A stretch of DNA of 64,000 nt from Chinchilla lanigera (Eukaryota > Chordata > Mammalia > Rodentia > Chinchillidae). Under the pieces are notes generated by a model, which made no database searches, was not told where the DNA came from, and was given only the letters and a program-made list of their open reading frames with translations. Both the position numbers and the translations under genes were made by a program. The stretch lies in contig NW_004955473.1 of assembly GCF_000276665.1 (NCBI RefSeq), forward strand, positions 7,466,246-7,530,245, given 5' to 3'. Positions 12,416-25,090 of the stretch are shown in pieces. Each line of letters begins with the position of its first letter. Position 1 is the first letter of the stretch.

Positions 12416-12531
12416 GGGGCTGGGGATTTAGCTCAGCGGCAAAGCGCCTGCCTGGCAAGTGCAAGGTCGTGAGTTCGGTTCCCGGTACCAGAGAAAAAAC
12501 AAAAAACAAAAAACAAAACAAAACAAAAAAA
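12416..12531 (+). mobile_element. ID-type SINE with (AAAAAC)n tail
   Basis: Complete body with intact A and B boxes. Three-A subfamily (CGGCAAAGCGCC). The tail is a run of aaaaac and aaaac units rather than pure A. Short duplication acaaact at 12408-12414 and 12532-12538. Confidence 0.94.
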
Positions 12532-13231
12532 ACAAACTCTTGCAGCCAAGATAGGAAAGACAAAATGATGCTGCAGCAAGGACTATGTGGAATGAATCTG
12601 GAGAGATATTCAATATGAAAAGGAGTGAACTGGAGTACTGCACTGTTGTAATATTGGCATCCAGTGGACTTTGGTTGGAATCTTAAATCCAAAGCAAACA
12701 AGAAGTTTATCGCTAGTTAAATGAATTACTCTTTTCCAAAGTCACAATGCTTTTAGTTTGCAAAGTTCATCCAATAATACCTAATATATAGATATGTCTT
12801 GAAAATTGAATAATACATTGGATTTGAGGAAAGTGCACATACAGTAAGCACAGAATGAAAAACAATATTTTCTTTATTTTAATTGACAAAAATATTTGTG
12901 TATATTTGAGTGAAATATGATATTCCAATATATAAATAGATTTTATAAATATTAAAACAATCTAATTACAAATCCATCACCTCACACACATCACTTTTTC
13001 AGTTGAATATTTTTAAAATATATTGTTTTTACAATATTTACATATGCAATGCATTACTGTAATAATCATCATTCTCTTCAGTATATCATTAATATTTACT
13101 TTCCTATCAAACTGAAAATTTCTACCCTTTGTTCAAAAATATATTTGCCTCATTTATTCTCCTCCCTCATCATTGATAACTGTTGTTTTACTCACTTTTG
13201 TGATGAGTTTCAGTTTTTTACAATTTATTAG

Positions 13232-13675
13232 TGTTATAGTTTGTGTGTAGATATGCCCTAATGTCTCATGCAGTACGTGAGGATTTCTGGAAGTGGCTGG
13301 ATCTAAAGTGTGTGACGCTGGGATTTAGGATGTGATGCTTGGATTGCTTCATCCTGTGATGCTAGGATTTGGAGTGCTCTGCCTGGGTGTGAGTGCTGTT
13401 TGACCTAAGGGCAGGTAAACCGAATAGAACATAAGAGACAGAAAGAAAGCTGCAATCACTTCTTACTGCTTGCTGCTTCTTCTCTACTTTGCTGCCTTCC
13501 GCCTGCTGTGAACAGTTTCTCCTCTATGATGCCCCTCTGTCCTGCCACCCTGCTATGGAGCCAGTCAAAAATGAACTGAACCCTGTACAAACTGTGAACA
13601 AAATAACATTTTCTCCTTTAACACTAGTTGTTGAGTATTTTAGCTGCAAAACAGGAGAAGTAACTAAGACCACCT
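13232..13675 (+). mobile_element. MaLR-type solo LTR
   Basis: Begins TGTTATAGTTTG and shows the MaLR layout: a leader resembling 'tatggtttgaatatg', a C/T-rich middle with ctttgctgcc, then gaactgaaccctgtacaaac, an aacattttctcctttaa stretch, and a final taactaagac block. It is non-coding and about 440 bp. It interrupts an antisense L1 and so postdates it. The exact right end and TSD are unclear. Confidence 0.75.
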
Positions 13676-14843
13676 GTAACTGACATCACGGGACGTTTAA
13701 ATATTTTGGACTTTTTCACTTAATACAATGTCCTTCAGATTTACTGATGTTAACACAAATGAAAAATCCTTATTTTGCAGCTGAGTAGTATTCTGTAGGA
13801 AGTATATTCTACATTTTTACATCTATTTATCTGATAATGGGCACTTCAGTTGCATCTATTTCTTGACTACTGTGAGTAATGCTGTTATAAGCACAGGAGT
13901 GCAGGATACTGTTTGGCATACTGATTTCAAATTATTAGAATGCATACCCACAAGTGGGATTTCTAAATAAAACATAAACTCAATATGTAGTTTTCTAGGG
14001 GATCAGCACACTGTTTTCCCTGCTGGTTATGTTGTTGTCCATTTCTACCAGCAGTGCACAAATGTTTCCTTTGCACTACAACTTTGCCAACATTTGTTTC
14101 CTTTTGTGTTTTTGATAATAACCATTCTAATATATGTCATGAGACATTTCCCCTATGTTTTCTTCTATTTTCTTTTTACAATTTTGGGGTATTACATTTA
14201 AAATTTTCAGTAATTTTGAGTTGTTTTTTTTTTCTATGTTGTGTGAGACAGAGTCTAATTTAATCATTTCCTAAAGGATTTCTTGAGAATATCCTTTTCT
14301 CCAGCCAAATACAAAGGACATTTAGTGAAAAATTTTCCTTTCTTCAGTACGTGTTCTGATCACCTTTGTCATTAGCTGATTGAATATAACTATACAGATT
14401 AATTTTGAGGTCTCTATCCTGATCCGTTAATCCATGTGCGTTTTTAATACCACTACGACGCAAGAGCTTTGTAATAGACTTTTTTTCCAACTTTGTAATA
14501 GATTTGAAAATCCGACAGTATTATGCTTTCCATTTTGTCCTTTTTGCTCAAGATTTCTTTGGCTAATTTTTGTCTTATATCATACCATATATATTACAAG
14601 TATTCAACTTTTTTGTGAGAAATGACTTTGAAATTCTGATAGAAATTGCATAGCATATGGATTCCTTTAAGTAGGATGGACACTATAATAATATTATCTT
14701 TTCAAATCCAAGACCATTTGGCAATGATTTTTATAATCTAGAAATAACTTGACCCATAATTTGGACCTCTTATTGTATATAATTTCTATTTAGTTGATTA
14801 AAATTAGTCAAAATTTTTAATTTTTCCAGCTATCATGAATGGA

Positions 14844-14950
14844 GGGGCTGGAGATTAAACTCAGTTGCACAGCACCTGCTTGGCAAGCGCTAGGTCGTGA
14901 GTTCAATTCCTGGTACTGGAAACACCCTCCCCCAAAAAAACCAAATCAAA
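14844..14950 (+). mobile_element. ID SINE, older subfamily
   Basis: Body with agattaaactcagttgcaca, so the A box is mutated, and a good B box ggtcgtgagttcaattcc. Flanking duplication ctatcatgaa(t/c)gg at 14830-14842 and 14951-14963, with one mismatch. Inserted in the antisense L1. Confidence 0.92.
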
Positions 14951-15571
14951 CTATCATGAACGGGATTTAATTTTTAATTTGTTTTTTTCAGATAACTCTT
15001 TGTGAGTGTAAAAGTAAATAACTTTATGTGAGGGCCTTTACATGTGATGAATTTCTTCTCTCTTACTGCTTTAAAGAATATCCTTGTCTTTGAAATCTGA
15101 CAATTTTATTATTATATGCTTTAAGTTTTACTGTTTTGAACTGATATTGTCCGGGACATTTTAGGTTCTTGAATAGTATACCAATATGCTTTACAAGATT
15201 TGGAAAGTACTAAACAATATTGGATTAATTAATTTTTCCTATTTGTCATTTTCTTTTGCTTGACTCCCAACCGTAATTTGTACAATTGTATATTTAGTGG
15301 TATCACAATTCTAATGGATATTTTCTTTCTCTTTTCACTATTTTTGTTCCCTCATTTGGTTAATTTAAAGTGACTAGTCATCAAGTTCATCAATTTTTAT
15401 TCTACATGATGAAGTCTGTTATTTTAACTCTGTATTAAGAATTTTAGTTCTACTGTACTCTTCCCTTCTAGAATTTCTTTTAAGTATATTTCTATGGTCT
15501 CTATTTCTTTAATGAACTTCTATTATTTTCATACTGTATTTGCCTAATTCATTCATATATATATATATTTA

Positions 15572-18500
15572 TTTATGTATTTTTGCATCACTTTAAATTT
15601 TTACAACTTGTATTGGTACACATTGGCGGTCCGACATGAATGTATTCAATATGGGGAGTTGGTGCATAATATATTTTAGTTTGTTTTCTTCCCCTTTACC
15701 CACCCCCTCCACCCTTTACTTTCTTCTGCTTTTTATATTATTCTTTAAGTCTATTAGTACAGTTTAGATACACATAATGATCACATTCATCATATGGAAC
15801 GTGTACCCCAATTCTTATTTTCCTATCTCTTCCCCTCCTTACTGTTGCCTTTCTCTTCTCATTTTTACCTTGCTCCCTTTCCCTCTCCCCTTTCCTTTGT
15901 GTCCCTTTCAATTTGAATGTTTTCTCCTATTTCACACTGTCTAATACATATTTTTCTTCTAATTTATCCTTTCATTTTCTCAAACAAGAGAAACAATGCA
16001 ATAATTATACATATGTGTCTGATTTATTTTCCTTAAGTGTCTGGTCTCTAGGTGCATCCATTTACCTATAAATGTTATGCATCTTCACAGTTGAGTAGTA
16101 CTACATTGTATAAAAAACACACCTTTATCCATTCATCAGGTGATGTGCATTTGGGTTGTTTCTCATATTTAACTTTTACAAACTATGCAGCTGTGAACAC
16201 AGTTCCATATACATCACTGTAGTTTGATGCTTTTAATCATTTCAGGAAGATACCAAGAAAGTCAATACCTGGGGCAAATACGTCTAGTTCTAGGTTTTTG
16301 AGCAATCTCCACACTGATTTCCACAGTGGTTTCACCAGTCCATACTCCCACCAACAGTGCAGAAGGGTTCCTTCTCCCTCACAGCCATGACAGCATTTTT
16401 TATTGATTTATTGGTAATATTCACTTTTTCTGGAGTGAGATTGACTCTCAGCTTGTTTGCATTTGAACCACTGTAGTGACAAATGATACTGAACCTTTGC
16501 TTTCACATATTTGTCATTTGTGCTTCTTTATCTGAGAAGTGTGTATTCATCTAAGATCCTAATTTTTGGACTGGGTCTTTAAATTTCGTGATTTTGATTT
16601 CTTTCAATTCTCTTTTTATTCTAACTATCATGTTTTTGTAGAGCAAAACTGACAAATATTTTTGCAAATCTAGGATTTGTCTCTTTACTTTGTTGGTGAT
16701 TTCTTTTACTGTGCAGAAGCGTTTTAATAAGATGAGATACCAGTTGTTGATTCTTTGTAATTTTTCCTGTGCAATTGGTGTTTTGTTCATAAAGGTTTCC
16801 CTATCCCTTTGTTCCCAAGAGTTCAACCTATTTACACTTCCAGTAGATTTATTGTTTCTGTGTTAAATATTTAGATCTTTGATACATGCCAATTTGAATT
16901 TAGTGTTGGTGAGAGACTTAGCTCCAATTTTATTCTTTGTCATGTGTAAAGTTGGGTTTTTCCAGCACCATTTATTAAAAATCTAATGATTCTTCCATTG
17001 AGCATGTTATCCAGCCTTGTCAAAGAAAATGTGACAGAATATGTTTGGTTATTATTTCTTCATCTTCTTATTCATTTTTTTTTCCTGTAACATGCTGTTT
17101 TTATCATAATAGCTTTGAAGTATAATTTCTTGACAGGAATTGTGATTCCCCGCTCTGCCTTTCCTTTGTTACCAAGAAATGCTTTTGCTCTTCTAGGTAT
17201 CTTCTGATTTCAAAAGGAGTTTAGCATTTTTTCTGATAATTATGTGATTTATGCTATTGGGGTTTTGATGTGGATTGCATTAAATACATATAAGAAATTC
17301 AGAATTATGGCAATTTTCACTGTATTTATTCTACCTACCCAAGAATAAGGGATATATTTCCATTTTCTGATGTCTTCTTTGATTGCCCTTTTCAGAGTAA
17401 TATAGTTTTACATGTGAAGATCTTTTACGTCCTATATTACTTTCATTCCTATGTATTTCATTTTTTCTATGCTATTGTGAAAGGCATAGTTTCTCTAAAT
17501 TCTCTCTTAGTATGTTTGTCGTTTATGTACAGGAATTCTATTAATTTTTGAGTATTTACTTTATGTCCAGCTATGTGACTGAATTTGATTATTAGATCTA
17601 GAAATCCTTTGGCCAATTTTTGGGCCTTCTATGTAGAATATCATGTCATCTGCAAATAATGATCATTTAAGGTCTTCCTTAGCTATCTTTACTCTGTTAT
17701 TTCATTTTCTTGTCTAGTAGCTCCAGCTAATGTTCCTAGAATTATATTGAGCAGGAGTGCTGACAGTGACCATCCTCTTCTCATTCCTGATTCTGGAGTG
17801 AAAAACATTCAGTTTTTGACAATTAAATATGATGTTGGATGTTAATTTGTCAGAGATGGCTGTGATCAGATTGAGAAAAAGGGCATCTTTTACAATTTTC
17901 ATAGGGTTTTTATCATGAATGGGTGTTGGACTTTGTCAAATGCTTTCTTGTGAGTCTATTGAGATGATCAAGTGATTTGTTTCCTTGGCTTTATTGATAT
18001 GGTGTATTACATGTATTGATCTGCGTGTGTTGAAACATCCCTGTACCTCTGGTATGAATCGTACTTGAATGTGGTGTATAATCTTCTTGATGATTTACTA
18101 CATTCTATTTACCAATATTTTTTTTTAACCAGGAATTGAATTCACGTACTCACTCTTGCCAGGCAGGTGCTTGCGCCACTGAACTATGTTACCAGTATTT
18201 TTGGAGGATTTTTGCATCTATGTTCATTAGGGAGCTTGGCCTTTATTTCTCTTTCCTGGTTGAGTCCTTCTCTGGTATTAGTTTCAGGCTAATACTTGCT
18301 TCCAGGAATAACTTTCAGAGTCTTGGTTCCCTTTCAATTTCATTAAAATGTTTGCAGAGCAACGGCATCAGATCTTCCCTAAATTTCTGGAGAATTCACT
18401 AGAGAATCTATCAGGGCCTGATTATTTTTTGTTGCTAAGACTTAATTACTACTTCATTATTATTGACTGATATTAATTTATTTAGAATTGTTTTATCTTC

Positions 18501-20960
18501 TTGATTCAGATTTGGTAATTCATATGTATGCAGGAATCTGTCCATATTCTCTGTGATTTCCATTTTAATAGAATGAAGTTTCTTGAAGTAGGTATTGATG
18601 ATCTTCTGGATTTCTGAAGGATATGTTGTGATGTTACCTTTTTCATTTTAAGTTGTATGTATTAGAGTCTATTCATTACTTTCTTGATAAAATTAGCTAA
18701 GATTTTATCAATTTTATTTAGTCTTTCAAAGAAGAAACTCTACTTCATCGATTCTTTATATTTTTTCATAGTCTCTCTTGCCTTAATTTTTGTTCTAATA
18801 TTTAGAATTTCCTTCCTTTGCGCTTGAATTTTGTTTCTTTTTCTAAAAGTTTGAGAATCTACATTAAGCTGTTTATTTCAGCTAATTTTGTTTTGATGAT
18901 GTGAGAGTTAACCACCATCAATTTTCTTCATAAGGCATTTTTCATTGGTCCCTTAGGTTCTGGTATGATGTATCAACATTTGCATTTATTTGTAAATACT
19001 GTTTAATTTCTTAAAATTTCCTTTGTTACAAATTGGTTGTTGAAAGGATGTTATTTAATTTTCATGATTTCCAATTTTATTGCACAATCATCTGATACTA
19101 AACATGGGATAATTTCAATTGCTTCACATTTACTTAAGCATGTTCTATGAGCTACTATGTGGTCTATTTTGGAGAATGTCCCTAGTGCAGCTTAGAAGAT
19201 TGTGTATTCTGATGTTATGTGGAGGAACATTCTGTAGAACTTTACTGTCTACTTTAGAGAATGTCTTTAGGCAGCTGAGAAGAGTATGTTCTGATGTTGC
19301 TGGGTAGATTACTCTGTACACATCTACCAAGTATATTTGTTCACCAGTTAGGTTCAGTTCTGATATTTCTTTGTTGATTTTTTGTCTAGTTGATCTGTTT
19401 CTTTGTGACAATGGAATATTGAGATGCCCCATTACAATTGTCTGCTTAGTTGATTTTTCATGTCCACTAATATTTGTTTTTAAAAATGTAGTGCACTGGT
19501 ATTTTGTGCATATATATATATTCATGATTATTATCTCTTCCTCTTGGTGTTTTAAAGTGTATGTGGTGACCTTCGTTGTCTCTTTTGGTCTGTCATGGCT
19601 TGAGCTTCCTTTTGTGTCTAAATAAAATAACTACCCTGCATTTTTCTGGATTCTAGTCACATGGAGTATTTTTCTCCATCCTTTAACTTTCAGTCTATGA
19701 ATTTCTTTTTGAGTTACATTTATTTCTGGTATACAATAAATTGTGGGATCTTGGTTCTTGATGCATTCTTCCAATTTGTTTCTTTTATTTGGTGAATTGA
19801 GACCATTTACAATGATGGTTATAACTGGTATGTATTGGTTTATTCTTTTCTTCATAACATCCTGTTGTTTGTTTCCTGTTTGGCCTGTTTGTATACTTGC
19901 TTGCCTTACCTTATGGCTTCATTTCCTTGGTTTTCTTGGAATTGTAGTCTTCCTTATCTCTTTCTGAAATATCTTCAGAGGTTTTTGTATACATAGTTTG
20001 GTTGTCAAGAATTTCTTTAGTTGTTCTTTGTCATGAAAGTATCTTATCTCTCCAATGATTCTGGCAAATAGTTTTACAGGGTATGTCAATTTGTGTTGGA
20101 GGTTCATTTCCTTCATGTCTTGCAATACTTCATCCTCTCCTTGGCTTGAGGGATTGTGTTGAGAAATCTGCTGTGATTCTGAAGGGCTTTTCTTTACAGG
20201 TGCTTATTTCTTCTCTCTCACAGCTTTTAATATTCTGTTCTTGTGCTGAATTTCTTGAAGTTTGATTATTATATGCCTTAGTGAAGATTCATTTTGGTCA
20301 TGACTAATTTTAGTTCTGTGTAACTCACTTACCTTTATGACATACTTTTCCCATGCTTGGAAATTTTTCTACCTTTACTTCTGTGAAGAGGTGTTTAAGT
20401 TGTTTGTGCTGACTCTTGCACTTAATCAGTGACTCTGATTAATCTTATTTTTTTCTTCTTTGCATCATCTTGCATCTGATGTATTGTTTTACAATAGTCC
20501 CTCGCTATTTTTAAGATATCTTTCTTTTCAAGATTTCTAGCCATGATCCCATCTTCTAGGTCTTATATTATGTCTTCACTTTTGTTCATGTGATTTTGCA
20601 AATTTTAATGGAATTTTTAATTCCCTCTATATTTGAATCTGTTGCAGGTATTTCATTTTTTTTTCCTATGTTGGGAATTCTTTATTTCCTTTATTTTCCT
20701 AAGTTCTTCTATTTTTATTTTCTTTTATCTATGTCTACTCTACATTCACTGGGAAAGTCCCTCATTGTGGTCATTACTTTTTTTCCTGAGACATTATTCC
20801 TGATCTAATTTTCTTTATAGCATTACTAATCGTTTTTCTCTTCTACTGCTACTATTTAAGAAAATTGAGGGGAGTGGCTTCTGATTCCCCCTATGTCAGT
20901 GTCCCTTGGATTTGTCCTGAGTAGGCTGGTGTTCTAGGATTGCATTTTGATTTTTCATCT
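15572..20960 (-). mobile_element. Nearly complete antisense L1 (3'UTR, ORF2, ORF1)
   Basis: The best preserved L1 in the window. The minus-strand frame at 19855 starts a diagnostic endonuclease N-terminus: NGLNSPNKR, QDP, HRLKVKGWRKI. At 19525-19145 the frame gives a GHLN...NRSTRQKINKE...DVYR segment. The family normally has GDFN there, so the catalytic Asp is replaced by His. At 16826-16551 the frame gives the C-terminal WYLILLKRFCTVKE motif. ORF2 thus spans roughly 16.1-19.86 kb, ORF1 lies at 19.9-20.96 kb, and the 3'UTR is at 15.57-16.1 kb. Multiple stops break both frames. One ID SINE lies at 18123-18190. Not active. Confidence 0.88.
18123..18190 (-). mobile_element. ID SINE inside L1 ORF2, partly deleted
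   Basis: Antisense ID with the older GTGGC-type A-box side (gcgccactgaactatgtt) and a B-box region lacking part of the usual sequence. Flanked by accaatattttt (18111-18122) and accagtattttt (18191-18202), one mismatch. It disrupts the reverse-transcriptase region of the host L1. Confidence 0.88.
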
Positions 20961-21438
20961 TGTCATTTTCTATATTTTTAATTTTAATTTCTTTTTCTGT
21001 TGATGCTTGTACTTTCACTATGTTAGGTAGATTTATTACAAGTAGCAAGGCTTACTTAGGAAAATGTGTTTTTCCTCAGAATGTGTTCTAAGTGTACCTG
21101 GCCCTTGATCTTTATATCTGTCCCAAGAGCCTATCTTCATAATTTATTATGGACAGGAGGTTGAGAAGTATTTAGCTCAGCATTAAATCCTTTGGTACTG
21201 AACTCTAGTGATGATTATAATCTCCAACAATTATAGTGTTGTTATACAAGGATGAACTACTGATTACATCAGGTATGGCATCCAGGCTCAAACAGTACAG
21301 TTAGCAGTAACAATATCATCAAGCACAGCCCAGAAACTGACAAACTATCATACCATTTGTTGACTTTAATTTGATACTTTTAAGTATAATAAAAAGACCT
21401 ATACTTATATAACAATATCCAACATAAGCAAGGAACTT

Positions 21439-21563
21439 GGGGCTGGGGATTTAGCTCAGCGGCAAAGCGCCTGCCTGGCAACCTCAAGGTCGTGAGTTCG
21501 GTTCCCGGTACTGGAGAAAAACAACAACAACAACAAAAAAACCAAAAAAAAACAAAAAAAAAT
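21439..21563 (+). mobile_element. ID-type SINE with (CAA)n tail
   Basis: Full body, three-A subfamily, with B box gagttcggttcc. The tail is acaacaacaacaac then A-rich. The four bases after 'ggcaa' differ (cctc instead of gcg). Flanking match is only aacttg, so the TSD is weak. Confidence 0.93.
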
Positions 21564-21840
21564 TAACTTGTTGATAATGAGTTTCTCCTCGGTAGAATTA
21601 TTTTATCCTGTGTGGGTACCTTAATAGTCTAGGGTGCAAAACAGAGTGGAAACTGAAGAGAAATATAGTAGAAGGAAATTGAAGGAGAAGAGATGTTCGT
21701 CCAAACTTTGGGAATCTGCAAAAGAGGACAGGATCAAAAGGATGAAAGAGAAAGCAGAAGAATATTTAAGTGAGTTAGAAATACTAGGGTCAATGTTCAT
21801 TCACATATAAATAGCAAATAAGATAGAAAAGTACTTGAGG

Positions 21841-21944
21841 GGCTGGGGATTTAGCTCAGCGGCAAAAGCACTTGCCTGGCAAGTGCAAGGTCGTGAGTTC
21901 GGTTCCCGGTACCGGAGAAAAACCAAAAAAAAAAAAAAAAAAAA
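21841..21944 (+). mobile_element. ID-type SINE, perfect 16-bp TSD
   Basis: Full body, four-A subfamily (CGGCAAAAGCAC). The tail is GAGAAAAACC plus about 20 A. The duplication agaaaagtacttgagg is perfect at 21825-21840 and 21945-21960; its last GG overlaps the element's 5' G run, so the start could be 21839. One of the youngest insertions here. Confidence 0.96.
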
Positions 21945-22520
21945 AGAAAAGTACTTGAGGGTAGAAAGAAACCGGTCAGGAAGAATATAACAAACAATGA
22001 ATGTCAAAACCTAAACAACTCCCCTGCCCTCCAAAAAAATACAGGAATAGGAAAATGAAATAAACTAATAAACAAAGAGACAAGAAAAAAAATTCCTCTG
22101 GTGCTCACAGTACTGCAGTGGGGTTAGTGGTTGGTATTGAACTTATCTTAGCCTCTGGATGTTCGGACTAGGTCAGCATCTTTAGCTAGCAGTTTTCTGG
22201 GTCACCCACCCGTGTCTCCTTACCCTATCTCAGCATCTCTCTCCCAGTTGCTATGTCAGCCTCAGACAGAGACAGTCCGATGGTACTCCCAGTCTTGTGT
22301 ATGTTTGGCCCCTCCCAGTTCTTTTGCAGCCTTCTCTGTTCTATACCAATGCCTGCTCTCACATGTTTGCCACAAGGCAGTGTGGGTTGAGTGCTGCATT
22401 CCCACTCCTTGTTCCTCTGCACCCAAGGTTGTTGCACCACTTATCACAGGATAGGAGGAGGAGCACTTTCAATCTCTGACCTCCTCATGTGTCCAACAAT
22501 CTTTCTTCCTGTTTCCTGTT

Positions 22521-22705
22521 ATCTTTTATTTTGATCTTTATTTATACTCTGGCATCCTGTTATAAGAGACTCCATGTGATATTTAAGCTTGGGAATCTGA
22601 TTTATGTTGCTTAATATTATGTTCTCAAAGTGTATGAATTTGCCTATAAATAACTCAAATTTATCCTTCTTTATGGCAGAATACATCTTAGTGAGGTTTT
22701 CAAAG
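22521..22705 (-). mobile_element. Antisense L1 3' fragment
   Basis: Pattern of the L1 ORF2 C-terminus and 3'UTR junction read backwards: 'gcttaatattatgttctcaa' and 'ccttctttatggcagaatac'. Short and decayed. It ends abruptly near 22705. Confidence 0.55.
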
Positions 22706-23194
22706 ATTATAATTTTGAATGCTTTCTCAGGAAATTGGTAAATGTCCATTCCTTTGCCATGTCTGCTAGAATTGTGTGGATTTCCTTAGTGTTGTCATGT
22801 TGTGTGATTCTTTATTGTCCATATAGCCTTGATTTTGTCTCTATTCATTTAAGGCTCCCATCTTTCTTTCAGGCTTTAGGATTTGTTTCATCAAAATTTT
22901 TTCTTGCTAGGTCTCTAGGCTGAAGGGATTGACTTTGGTTTGAGTTTACTAGGGGTTGGATCTAGACATGAAGCTAATGCTGGGATCCCAGGGGAGGTCA
23001 CAGCTTCTGGGCCTCTATTCATTTTGAGTCCTGTTTCCTAGGAGGGGATCACTGTGTTTATAAGCTTGACCTGCGGTGCTAGTACTGGGATGAAGGTTTG
23101 ATTTTGAGTTCAAAGTCGAGGGGCGTATTAGTAGCTGTAATAACTGGGGTGGCTTCTTCTAGGTCTGCAGGAAGTCTCCCACTAGAACACTGGA
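22706..23194. other. G+C-higher segment, probable L1 5'UTR or LTR
   Basis: No coding sequence. Continuous with 23778-25090 once the L1 insertion between is removed. Features such as tgctgggatcccagggg fit a decayed L1 5'UTR in antisense, but an LTR is possible. Class unresolved. Confidence 0.35.
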
Positions 23195-23205
23195 TAGGTT
23201 CTTTG

Positions 23206-23766
23206 TTTTTTTGTTGTCATTGTATGTTTGTTTGTTTTTCTTTTTTATTTTAAGTAATAAAAAATAAAATGATAAAAAATTTCAAAACAAGGTGATAGGA
23301 AATTAACTATGGTTATTATATTGTACATTGTTATCTTAAAGTAGTTTCTCAGATTACCAGATAGAGGCATGCAAAAATAATGAAACAATATAAGCCCAAA
23401 GTATTCCTTTCAATGAACTAAGGGAAATTAGTAGTAGAATTATCTTAGAAAAACAAATATAAATATAATTTCCCCCCTTCTTTCTTAGTATTAGAGGTCC
23501 CATTGAACTCAGCTATTCTCCTTCTAGGTGTTATCCCAGAAGAATTTAAAACATCATATCACAGCCATATATGTGCACCCATGTTTACAGCAGCACAGTT
23601 TATCATAGCTAAGTCTTGTAAACAACCCAAATGCCCATCAACCAAGGAATGGATAAACAAGATGTGGTATTTCTACACAATAGAGTATTACTCAGCTATA
23701 AAGAAAGGTAAAGTCCAGGCTTTTATAAGGACGTGGGTCCAACTAGAGACCATACTTATAAGTGCG
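23206..23766 (-). mobile_element. Twin-primed (5'-inverted) L1 insertion
   Basis: The right part, 23480-23766, encodes on the plus strand the last 80 or so residues of L1 ORF2 (PMFTAAQFIIAKS, QPKCPSTKEWINKMWYFY, YYSAIKK). The left part, 23206-23470, is an L1 3'UTR in the opposite orientation, with its A tail (T-rich on plus) at 23206. Both are enclosed by a perfect 11-bp duplication taggttctttg (23195-23205 and 23767-23777). On the minus strand the order is inverted ORF2 end, 3'UTR, poly(A), which is the product expected from twin priming. It is 5' truncated and inactive. Confidence 0.9.
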
Positions 23767-23777
23767 TAGGTTCTTTG

Positions 23778-25090
23778 GGTCGCTATAAAAAGTGGTTGCA
23801 TGGCTGAGATATACTGAAAATGAAACAGAATTGATTCAGGACCCTAGATGTGAAGGGAGACTTCAGGAGTCACTCCAGAATGACTAATAGATGTGTTTTC
23901 TGGGGGCTGGGGATTCCTGATAGAGCATCTCTGTTCTCAGAATGTTGTTGAGAAAAAACTGGAATGAATTACTGGTCCAATTCAAGCTCCACAATGAGTT
24001 TAAGGTCAGAGATCATCCTTTAGGATCTCTGCTCTAAATGTCTCACTCCAAATCCCCAGCGAGGCTGAAATGAGGTCAGGATCAAAATGCAGAACCACAT
24101 GAGTATTTGCTAATAGACAGAGTTTGACATGCCAGCCACAGTGACACTGATAGGAAAGTTTCCTGGTGCTACAGTTACCAGAGAGTATTGATTCAATACC
24201 ACAACAAGGAGGTGTGGAAATCAAATTTCAAAGCTAATTTTAAATATGCTGTAGCACTGATTTTGTCAAGTCAGACTCAGTGAAACTGGCAGTGGAAAAT
24301 GCCAGCAGTTGCCTACACAGGTAAGATTGATTACAGACTATAACTAAAAAGGGTTGAAACTAAGACTTAAGGGTTTCCTGAGAATTTCTGTGTAGAACAG
24401 ATCTGAAATTCAGTCATGAGTCTATCTTAGTGGCACAGACTGGTGAATCTCCTTCTGCGTACTTGTGTAAGCAGTACTTCCTGGAATCACAACTATGGGG
24501 GCCTGGATCAGAGTTGGTAGTAACTTGAGTCTACTTCTGATATCTATATATGTAGGCAGATGATCTAGTCTCCCAAGACACTTGTGTGAATATTTCTGTC
24601 TGAGCACTTTGTCAGATAGCTTTGGTAGCAGGCTCAAAGCCAAATGGGGTTATAGCGAAGCCATTCACACAATGGAGTTGTTTCCAGGTCAGTGGTGAGG
24701 AACATTCCTGTTAAGTCTATTGCCTTAAAATGACCCTTCTGGATCTTAGGCTCTACCAGATTGTCATGACCTCCTGCCTGAATCCCACTGCTCTCATAAT
24801 GGCATGATTTGCTTGGTTTGATGCAGAATTTTTGTTGCTTGTGGATATGATTAATTGTCCTCCTCTACTGACTTCTTGCAGACACCTGACACATGCACTT
24901 GTTGCCACAGAACCCATACCTTTCTTTGGCATTTTATTCAAATATATTTCATGTCCTTCAGAATCATCATTATGCAGTTTCTTCTTTTCGTTAAATATTA
25001 CTTCAGTTCTTCATAGAAATAATTGCCAATCTTTCCTATCTAGGTCGCATTCCTTAGAACCTTATATTGGTGCCCCTCTTAAGATAGTAT
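23778..25090. other. Unassigned, probably continuation of the 22.7-23.2 kb element
   Basis: Moderate G+C, no sustained frame longer than about 90 codons, no splice-flanked exon pattern. At 23905 a 13-base match to the ID start (ggggctggggatt) is not followed by ID sequence. Confidence 0.35.

Larger units (their letters stand above)
12862..15565 (-). mobile_element. Antisense L1 3'UTR and ORF2 3' half, split by an LTR
   Basis: 12862-13231 follows the antisense 3'UTR of old L1 (ttaattgacaaaaatatttg ... catcacctcacacacatc). After a MaLR LTR the element resumes at about 13676, with the C-terminal ORF2 region at 13700-14130 and further ORF2 to about 15560. An ID SINE sits at 14844-14950. Decayed beyond function. 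The join to the next L1 at about 15570 is abrupt, which suggests a separate insertion. Confidence 0.75.
20960..22520 (-). mobile_element. Probable L1 5'UTR sequence, with two ID insertions
   Basis: Follows the ORF1 end of the L1 on the left. An A-rich part (21570-22110) is followed by a C/T-rich, G+C-higher part (22120-22500) with short overlapping frames on both strands. The same order occurs at 33.2-34.5 kb after another antisense L1, which supports a 5'UTR reading. This is inference; no promoter or YY1-type element was confirmed. Confidence 0.45.

Noticed and set aside
12168..12701. 177-codon open frame on the minus strand
   Set aside because: It runs through an ID SINE and its tail. No recognisable domain and no gene signals.
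23905..23925. ID SINE start (ggggctggggatt)
   Set aside because: Only 13 bases match. The A box, B box and tail are absent.
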